A DNA stretch of 64,000 bases from assembly GCF_032062135.1 (NCBI RefSeq), contig NC_092858.1:171470114-171534113 (forward strand), in the 5' to 3' direction. Made by a program: the position numbers and the translations under genes. The stretch is from Pyxicephalus adspersus. Its lineage: Eukaryota > Chordata > Amphibia > Anura > Pyxicephalidae. Under the pieces are notes generated by a model, which was given only the letters and a program-made list of their open reading frames with translations, was not told the origin of the DNA and did not search any database. Shown here in pieces: positions 57,431 through 64,000 of this stretch (positions within the stretch are counted from its first letter, which is position 1; every line of letters starts with the position of its first letter).

Positions 57431-58482
57431 TAAGTCATTTCTTTTTATATTAATATAGGAATATAATATATATGTAATATATGTAACTCTTTAATGACCA
57501 AGACAAACTCTGCAGTTTCTTTTTGCATAAAGGCTATATAAAGATTTTTTTTTTTGCTTTGTGATTAACTTACTTTTAGCATTTGATACAGTAACTGACT
57601 CCATGCTGCCTAATAATATGTTGAGACAAACATCTGTCCTAATTGCATTTAGTAAAATATTGTACATGTTTCGACTTACATACACATTCAACTTATGAAC
57701 AAACCTACAGTCCCTATCTTGTATGTAACCTGGGGACAACCTGTATACTGTATATATATATTATAATAATAAATATCTATTTATATCTATATATAATATA
57801 GAAAATAAATATTGAAGATAATACTAATAATAAAATGAATATATACTAACAAAATAAAAATATAAAAACATATATCTGCCTTCTGCCTGTTGACAAGATA
57901 TAAGACTGATATTACTGAATATTACGTCTCACATGAAAATAGCTCTGAATCCCAAGAGAAGACGAAATATATATAACAAGAGAAGCTGCATATATATTTC
58001 TCTGATCCTGGCTCTAAAGGGCACAGAGTCAAGGTCAAGGCTGTGCTATTATAAAAAGAAAATAATGTGCAATATTGCTTTTTTCAAACAAAGTTAGATC
58101 TTGTCATCTCAGAGGGCTTTATGGATAATGTATTGGCATAACCCCCCCATGGGCCTGGTTATTACGGCGATTCTGTAAGCAGCTTATATGAATACAAGAG
58201 GTGACGATCTCTGAAGGCGGGGGCGACATTCTCTGGAACTGAATACAAGGCAGCCTAAGGTATAATGATCTACACAAAAAATGTAAATTGGGTTCAATAT
58301 AGCAAATCTTGGAAATGCAAGAAAAATATTTTTACATTATGTTATCATCTAATCATGATGATTGAAATTCTCTAAAATGTAATCACCGTTGTGGTCTGTA
58401 ATGGCAAGAAAGCAGATGGGGGCAAATCACTCAGAAGGGAATGAGGCATCCAACAAATACAGCACTGAATGCAATCTTTCTT
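57431..58482. other. Anonymous AT-rich DNA
   Basis: No gene. TATATAT-rich to about 57,870, then ordinary sequence. Confidence 0.4.
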
Positions 58483-58735
58483 TTTAACTTTTTAACATGG
58501 GGAACCCCATGAAATTACTTTCAGGTCTTAGGGAACTCCTTCTATATATACTACGTCCACAGATCACAGTATATTACAATGGTGATCCTTTGGAAGAATG
58601 TCACCCTTACAGATCTAAAAAGATCACTGGTGTCGCCTAAGCTGACGATTGCTGCTCATTGCTCAATGAACCCCCAGCAACCTCTGGAGGAACCCTCGGG
58701 ATATATGGGACCCAGGTAAGAAACACTTTTTTTCT
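58483..58735 (+). mobile_element. hAT-like MITE family A
   Basis: AACTTTTTAACATGGGGAAC, TTACTTTCAGGTCTTAGGGA, CCACAGATCACAGTATATTA, AAAAAGATCACTGGTGTCGC and AACCTCTGGAGGAACCCTCG in order, ending AAGAAACACT. Confidence 0.8.
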
Positions 58736-58792
58736 ACTGATAATAGAACAATATTCGCTTATCGCTTTGGTGTTTGTCTCCATTTTGGTCAC

Positions 58793-59416
58793 ATTATATG
58801 GCCAATGTTGGACCTATATGAGCTTATTGGTTTTTCCATTCCAATAATATGGAGCTGGCTGCTCTTTGGGCCTTGAACGCCCACTACTCTTCCAATGTCT
58901 TATTTATAGGGTTGGAGTGTATATGGAGGAATTCATTTAGGCAAAAGAACATTTGTCAGGTTTAGAAAAAGATCGTCACTCCAAAGGTGTTCAGTAGGGT
59001 TGAGGTCAGAGCTTTCTGTAGGACACTCAAAGTTCCTCAACACAAAACTTCCCTATCAATTGGCCTGATTTAGTAGGACTCTCCAAGACTGGAAAATAAA
59101 GACTATCATGGGTGAACTAAGAGGATCCAGCAAACCATAAATGGATTTGGTGCAGTTTTTAAAGCATTTGCCAACTAGGAACAAATTGCTTGCCATTTAA
59201 GATTTGCTAGATCACTCCCGTGATAATCTATTGTCTCAAGTGTTGGGGAGCTTTAATAAATCAGACCCAATAGCTTTAAGGAACTGGCTTTGTACATAGG
59301 GGGAAAGTCATGATGGGAAAGAAAAGACCTTCACCAAACAGTTGGAAGAGAACCCTTCACTAGAAACACCTTCAGATCCTTCAGAGGGATGTCTACATAC
59401 CCCATTGGTCATATAA
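58793..59416 (-). mobile_element. Deleted Tc1-like element containing a nested MITE
   Basis: Outer ends TTATATGGCCAATGTTGGACC and, at 59,388-59,416, TGTCTACATACCCC followed by ATTGGTCATATAA resemble the Tc1-type terminal repeats of fish and frogs. Minus-strand SDLNPTEHLWS at about 58,980-59,012 is the third catalytic motif of a Tc1 transposase with its glutamate kept. The homology breaks at 59,058, resumes at about 59,272 and continues through text pairing with the FQHD region near 59,300-59,345. The break is filled by a family P MITE. Large internal deletions; inactive. Confidence 0.7.
59059..59271. mobile_element. Palindromic MITE family P nested in the Tc1 remnant
   Basis: Starts ATTGGCCTGATTTAGTAGGA and ends CTTTAATAAATCAGACCCAA. 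No clear flanking duplication. Confidence 0.85.
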
Positions 59417-62096
59417 GATTCACTGTTTGCATTATCATTTGTCTATTTTTCTTATAATTCGAATTTTTATTTATATAATTAGAGTTTTAAGTGATTGAAA
59501 TAAGGTTTGCCCTTGTAATCCAAGTGAATCGATTTATTAACCATGCCTACCTATGGAAATTGGATACACCTATACCAATGAGTGCTGTTCATACCACCTG
59601 TACATATCTAAATTAGCACCCCTACTTGTGCAAGTTGAGCTCCCAGGAATTAGGATTCATACCTCTTACTAATTTAAACATATCTTGGTTTGAATGTGAT
59701 GTTCCCCTGAGGAAGCAGGCTAGTGCTACGAAACGTGTCGGGATACAAAACCTAATCACCACCAAGACTTTTTGGGAACTTTATGTATTCATTAGGAACA
59801 TTTGAATATGTCTTAAGTACAAGTTGTTCATATATTTGTCAAAATGTAAAATGTTTTTAGGTATTTGCTTGAAATTAAGTTTTACTGGTATTTTAATACA
59901 TGTTGTGATATAAGTAGACCAGCATAACTCCCTACTTTCATTGAGATTGAAACTAATTACTAAAATCTCTATTAATGTCTGACATATCAAAGCCAACTCT
60001 ATCTGGATTCCTCTTTTTACCCCTAACTGATTGTATTATTGTGTCATAAACCTTCTGCAAGAATAAAATAGTATTAGCAGCTCTGGTTAAAAAATGACAA
60101 GGAAAGTACAATCCCAGGGTTGATGTGTCGGCACATTGATATGCTCCGATGTATTTTTAACAGCTGTAAATGGAGGTAATCGCAGCATTAAAATGTCTTT
60201 TTAAAGGAAATCTGCCAAGAAGCGCACGGCTTGCCATTGCCGGCCCTTAACACAACACCTTTTGTCTGGATTTTATTCTGGCACTTTTTGATTTTTACTG
60301 ATTGAAAAAAAAAGTAACCATCTTTATGCTTTTTTAGGTTTAATATACTTGGGAAGATTAGGATCCGTCAATTGTGCCTAAGCAGAGTTTTTTTAAAAAT
60401 TGAATCTTGCTAAATTCCTATGCCTACCATCTAATATTTTGGATGTCTATAGTGGAACCCATTTATTGCACAGCTGTCTCTGACTGCTAATCTCACTACA
60501 TTTGGGGTTATCACTATTGTGTTTCTCACTGTTCTCCTTGCTGGAGGCTCCGACATGTGGAAGCAAATCCCTGCCTCTACCAAAATGACTTCCTCCATAC
60601 GGAATACAAAACGAGGCATGGTAAATCAGTAATGAGGAATAACCAGCTCCAGAGAGAATATTGGGACCAATCATTGGCCCTCTGCCTGCCTCTTTATGGG
60701 CACAGCTATCAGAAATCAGTTCATGTTTATTTGCATATGTACTCTAAATCAAGGAACCAGCATTCCCTGTAGACAATGGGCCAGCATACAATTCTGGAAA
60801 TTCCAATTTTAAAGAGTTAAAAAAAGGCACCCTACGCGTTTCGCTGATAAGATAAGAGTAACACATACACAAAAGGCTATTTTCTACCTCTGTCCACAGC
60901 AGTCATTGGCAAAGCAGTGTAGTAACAAAATGCTGCACCTTCCCACTTTAAGTGACTTTTATGCTGGTCCTGAAGTGCACACACAGGCAAACTGTGAGAT
61001 TGACCCTCAATAATGTGTCAGTTTCCTGATTTATCAGCTGCTCAGTTCTCTGTAGCATTTAATGAGATTTCACTCCTAATTTTGCGACCTTTCTCTTCTG
61101 CAATTGTCTCTATCTGCTTTGAATGGACACAACAGGCTTTTTATATGAATACATATTATGCCAAAGTTTGCTTAGTAGTAATGCTGACTTGCTGCTTATT
61201 ATACAAATGGGCACTGGAAGGAAATTGTGCATATCTCTGTATGCAATAAGGTAATAGGTACAGAAATTAGCAAGAATAGAAAATGTTGCATCAACGATCA
61301 CTTAAAGGAAACTTAAATAGTTTTAGGCTTTGATCATTTGTAAATCAAAAACAAGAATGCAACCAGAAACATTTACATAGCATAGCCACATAATTGTCCA
61401 AGGTCCATTTCCAAGGTCATGCAAGGTCGCACATGTTTTGAGATTGTTGTCTCCCATTTCAGACAATCTATCTTTGATTGAAAATTGAGATGGAGACTTT
61501 TACAGAAAAGGATAGACGAATGCATCAACACTCCTCCATCTGTGTATTTCATTTTGAGCTATTGATCTCTGTAAACAATAAACTTTTTACATCAGGTAGT
61601 AGGAAGGAACCATAAAACATTTGAAAACCCTTAAGCTTCTTATGCTCTACCTGCTGACATAAGAATACAATTATTATTTATACAAGTAACTAGGAAAAGA
61701 TATGCGATGATCAATTTTAAGTGGTGACTCACTTTCAAGGGAAGACGATGGAAAAGGGACATGGTTGTGCTGTTGGGCTGTAAGTTCTTATATCTGAGGA
61801 CTTAAGGGCAAGAAACCTAGGATCACTGTGATTTATATTGAAAATTGAAAGAGATTACTTAGTAATTAGCTAAACGGGATTTGAATATACCATTGCCGCC
61901 ATAACCACCTCCTTCCTTGCAACAATTTTAAATAAGAGGCCTGCTGGAAGTAAAAACATCAGACTTCTCCTCTCCTTCCTTCTGAAGAAGCAGAATTTTT
62001 CTGTGAAACCCAACGAGAAGTAATTCAGAATTTAAACCCTTACACCCACAATTTTATTGTGTTTTTTGTATTTGAAATAATGTTTGTTTTTAATGT
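59417..62096. other. Anonymous DNA with three motif islands
   Basis: No supported gene. Matches to a CTGARGAAG..GAAAC(G)CG motif lie at 59,704-59,743 (plus), about 60,829-60,846 (minus, partial) and 61,982-62,015 (plus). The 60,430-60,620 stretch (GGAGGCTCCGACATGTGG) looks like a frog repeat but I cannot delimit it. Confidence 0.4.
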
Positions 62097-62100
62097 TTAA

Positions 62101-62806
62101 CCCCCTGGGCGTTTCACTGATGTCTGGATTGCTGTACCAAAAGTGGTACACTGTTTTTCATGAATTTTTTTTTTTTATATTGTAGACCTGTAACTTACAG
62201 AAATATGTCCGAAAAAGGATCTAGTAGATATCCTGAATATAATAAAGTTTGAAACACACAATCATGTAAAAAAAAAAATTAACTTTAATAATAAAATTAA
62301 ATAAAAAACACAAAAATCATCTTAAACAAGAATGCATAAATAAATAAAAAATACAAAAAAAATGCAATAATTTGGTATACTGTATAGTAATATATTTTTC
62401 TAAAACATCTCCCTAGTGTGGTAAATTTTAAAACAGATTCCAACGTCACATACCTATAGACAAAACCACATAAATATATTTTGTATTATTTTGTATATAA
62501 TTTTTAGGTATAACTCACCGAAATATGTCCAAAATTTAATAAATTTAATGATAAATTAAAAAAATTTTTTTTTTTAAAACATTATAAAAAAAAAAAAACA
62601 TCCTTAAAAAAAAATAGTGTATAATGTAATGTACCTGTACAGTATATAATACAATTATATATATTTTATATATAGGATTTGTCAATCGGATTGCACTGTA
62701 AGGCGTGTTTATATTTTTACCTACCCCTTGCTACACTTGGTTCGGGGTAACCAATAGTAGCAAGTTTTCTTACCCCGAACCAGGCGCGCGCTAACCGCCC
62801 AGGTGG
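62101..62806. mobile_element. piggyBac-like non-autonomous element flanked by TTAA
   Basis: TTAA at 62,097-62,100 and 62,807-62,810 flank ends CCCCCTGGGCG and CGCCCAGGTGG, inverted repeats matching at 10 of 11. TTAA target sites with C-rich termini are typical of piggyBac-type transposition. The 3' part contains a strong hairpin: GGTTCGGGGTAA (62,739-62,750) pairs with TTACCCCGAACC (62,770-62,781). The interior is AT-rich with no transposase. Confidence 0.8.
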
Positions 62807-62915
62807 TTAATATTATTAAAATGTTGTTATTTTTGTAATTATTATTGATGGAATTGGCTTCAAAAAGTCCCACTTAAAATTGATGTCTTTCATTGCATAT
62901 CTTTTCCTATGAATG

Positions 62916-63200
62916 TTAGTATTTTTCGCCCTATAAGACGCTCTGGAATATAAGACGCACCCAATTTTAAAGGAGGAAAATCTAGAAGAAAAAAGATTCT
63001 GAAAGATTATTCCCCTTCTGATCACTCATGTGCCATTCATACCGGTATTCCCCTTCTGATCACTCATGTGCCATTCAACTTCCCTTTCTGATCACTCTAT
63101 GCCTTTCAAATTCCCTTTCTGATCACTCTGTGTCATTCAAAATTCCTTTCTAATCACTCTGTCATTCAAATTCCCCTTCTGATCACTCTGTGCTTTTTTT
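62916..63200. mobile_element. MITE-like repeat with TATAAGACGC motifs and internal minisatellite
   Basis: TTTTTCGCCCTATAAGACGC and GGAATATAAGACGCACCC followed by TTTTAAAGGAGGAAAA form a head that I recognise as a widespread vertebrate repeat. It is followed by about six units of TTCCCCTTCTGATCACTC at about 63,011, 63,050, 63,081, 63,111, 63,143 and 63,172, spaced 29-39 bp apart. Right boundary uncertain. Confidence 0.6.
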
Positions 63201-63226
63201 GCACTGTACGGCAGTTAGGACAGGGA

Positions 63227-63242
63227 ACAGCAGGTGGCGCTG
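63227..63242 (+). promoter_or_regulatory. CTCF-like motif
   Basis: AACAGCAGGTGGCGCTG is a strong match to the CTCF core. It lies immediately after the minisatellite. Confidence 0.5.
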
Positions 63243-63384
63243 TGCCGGCTTCTTTCGCTCTGCTTTACAGACAGGAGAAGACACGTGCTGCTGCCAGAGA
63301 GAAGAGGAGACAGACGCTGCTGCAGCCAGAGACACACGCAGGACCTATACCAAGCTCTACTTTCTTAGGGTTAAGATTTTGAAG

Positions 63385-63702
63385 TGTTTATGTGAACATT
63401 TGTGTCCATTCAGCCTTTTATGAGGTCATGTACTGATGATGGAGAAGACCTTCTTTATAACCAGCATTCCAATTCATCCCAAAGGTGTTCAGTAGGGTTG
63501 AGGTCGGGGCTCTGTGCAGGTCACTCAGGTTCCTCCACACCGGACTCATCCCATGGTTTGTACACCAGGGTGGGAATGGCCTTCACCAGTGGGACAGCAC
63601 AATTGCAAAATGTCTTTGTAAGCTGTAGACCCCTCAATGGAAGTTCCTTAATGCAACCATTTGGAGAAGACTTTATGTACTTTTGGTCAGTGTGGTCTGA
63701 CT
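63385..63702 (-). pseudogene. Tc1-like transposase, C-terminal remnant
   Basis: The minus strand of 63,475-63,520 encodes PDLNPTEHLWDELE, the third catalytic motif of a Tc1 DD34E transposase with the glutamate kept. The region around it (SGVEEPE upstream, DECIHK-like text downstream) is also Tc1-like, and GTACTTTTGGTCA near 63,677 resembles the terminal repeat. 5' and 3' sides are truncated and frames are broken. Confidence 0.75.
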
Positions 63703-63880
63703 TTATCAAAGCTCTCAGAGAATGGAGAAGATAGAATATCATGGGAGAACCTGGGTAATCCAGCAAAGCTAGAATAGATCTGGTCCAAGATGGAAAACAT
63801 TAGCCAACTAATAGCAAATTATTTTTTAAGAAATCCATTCTGGACTTGATGGATCACCCAGGTTCTCCAGAGATGGTCTA
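63703..63880. mobile_element. Palindromic MITE family P, 3'-truncated
   Basis: GGTCTGACTTTATCAAAGCT, GAGAAGATAGAATATCATGG and GGATCACCCAGGTTCTCC are family P text. It begins where the Tc1 terminal repeat ends and is cut by the LINE2 tail. Confidence 0.75.
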
Positions 63881-64000
63881 TGTTATTATTATTATTATTA
63901 TTATTAATAAACAGGATTTATAGCGCCAACATATTATGCAGCGCTGTACATTAAATAGGGGTTGCAAATGACAGACTAATACAGACAGTGACACAGGAGG
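63881..64000 (-). repeat. LINE2-type 3' tail, cut by window end
   Basis: TTATTATTATTAATAAACAG, TATAGCGCCAACATATTATG, CAGCGCTGTACATTAAATAG and GACAGACTAATACAGACAGT read the family tail on the minus strand. Confidence 0.88.

Overview
This window looks like intergenic or intronic DNA from a vertebrate nuclear genome, most likely an anuran amphibian (frog). I infer the taxon from the dominant repeats. These include many copies of a LINE2-type 3' tail (core AGATTGTAAGCTC, then TACAGCGCTG..TAATATGTTGG, ending in AAT microsatellites), tRNA-derived SINEs sharing that tail, several hAT-type MITE families, palindromic MITEs beginning TTGGCCTGATTTA, and Tc1 and mariner remnants. I recognise these as frog-type repeats by eye; no database was searched. 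No complete protein-coding gene, rRNA, functional tRNA or CRISPR array is visible. The longest open frames are transposase fragments, frames inside repeats, or frames that run through two runs of N.

Layout. 0-0.74 kb: broken 3' part of a mariner transposase. 2-7.8 kb: SINE and LINE2 tails and a direct duplication of about 0.8-1.1 kb, one copy of which holds a hAT element whose empty site is preserved in the other copy. 8-13.7 kb: mostly unique DNA with CTCF-like motifs and a perfect hairpin. 13.77-14.75 kb: tandem array with an exact 160-bp period. 17.5-18.9 kb: a 1.39-kb foldback element with arms of about 640 bp. 21.7-25 kb: a minisatellite, a 491-bp tandem duplication and a small hAT MITE. 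26.7-27.5 kb: a hAT element with a perfect 8-bp target-site duplication. 34-37.2 kb: palindromic MITEs, a minisatellite and a 578-bp insertion between 19-bp direct repeats. 40-45.1 kb: a satellite-like array of about 30 units, each starting with the LINE2-tail core, ending next to a CpG-richer segment. 45.8-54.5 kb: LINE2 ends, a second hAT element, a full tRNA-derived SINE and a 31-bp minisatellite. 58.5-64 kb: nested Tc1/MITE insertions, a piggyBac-like element flanked by TTAA and a MITE with an internal minisatellite.

Assembly gaps are at 44,144-44,885 and 54,509-55,298; both begin or end in repeats. There is no multi-gene system here. The most unusual structures are the LINE2-tail-derived satellite, the giant foldback and the 160-bp higher-order array. 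One short candidate coding exon (27,829-27,967, minus strand) is listed with low confidence.
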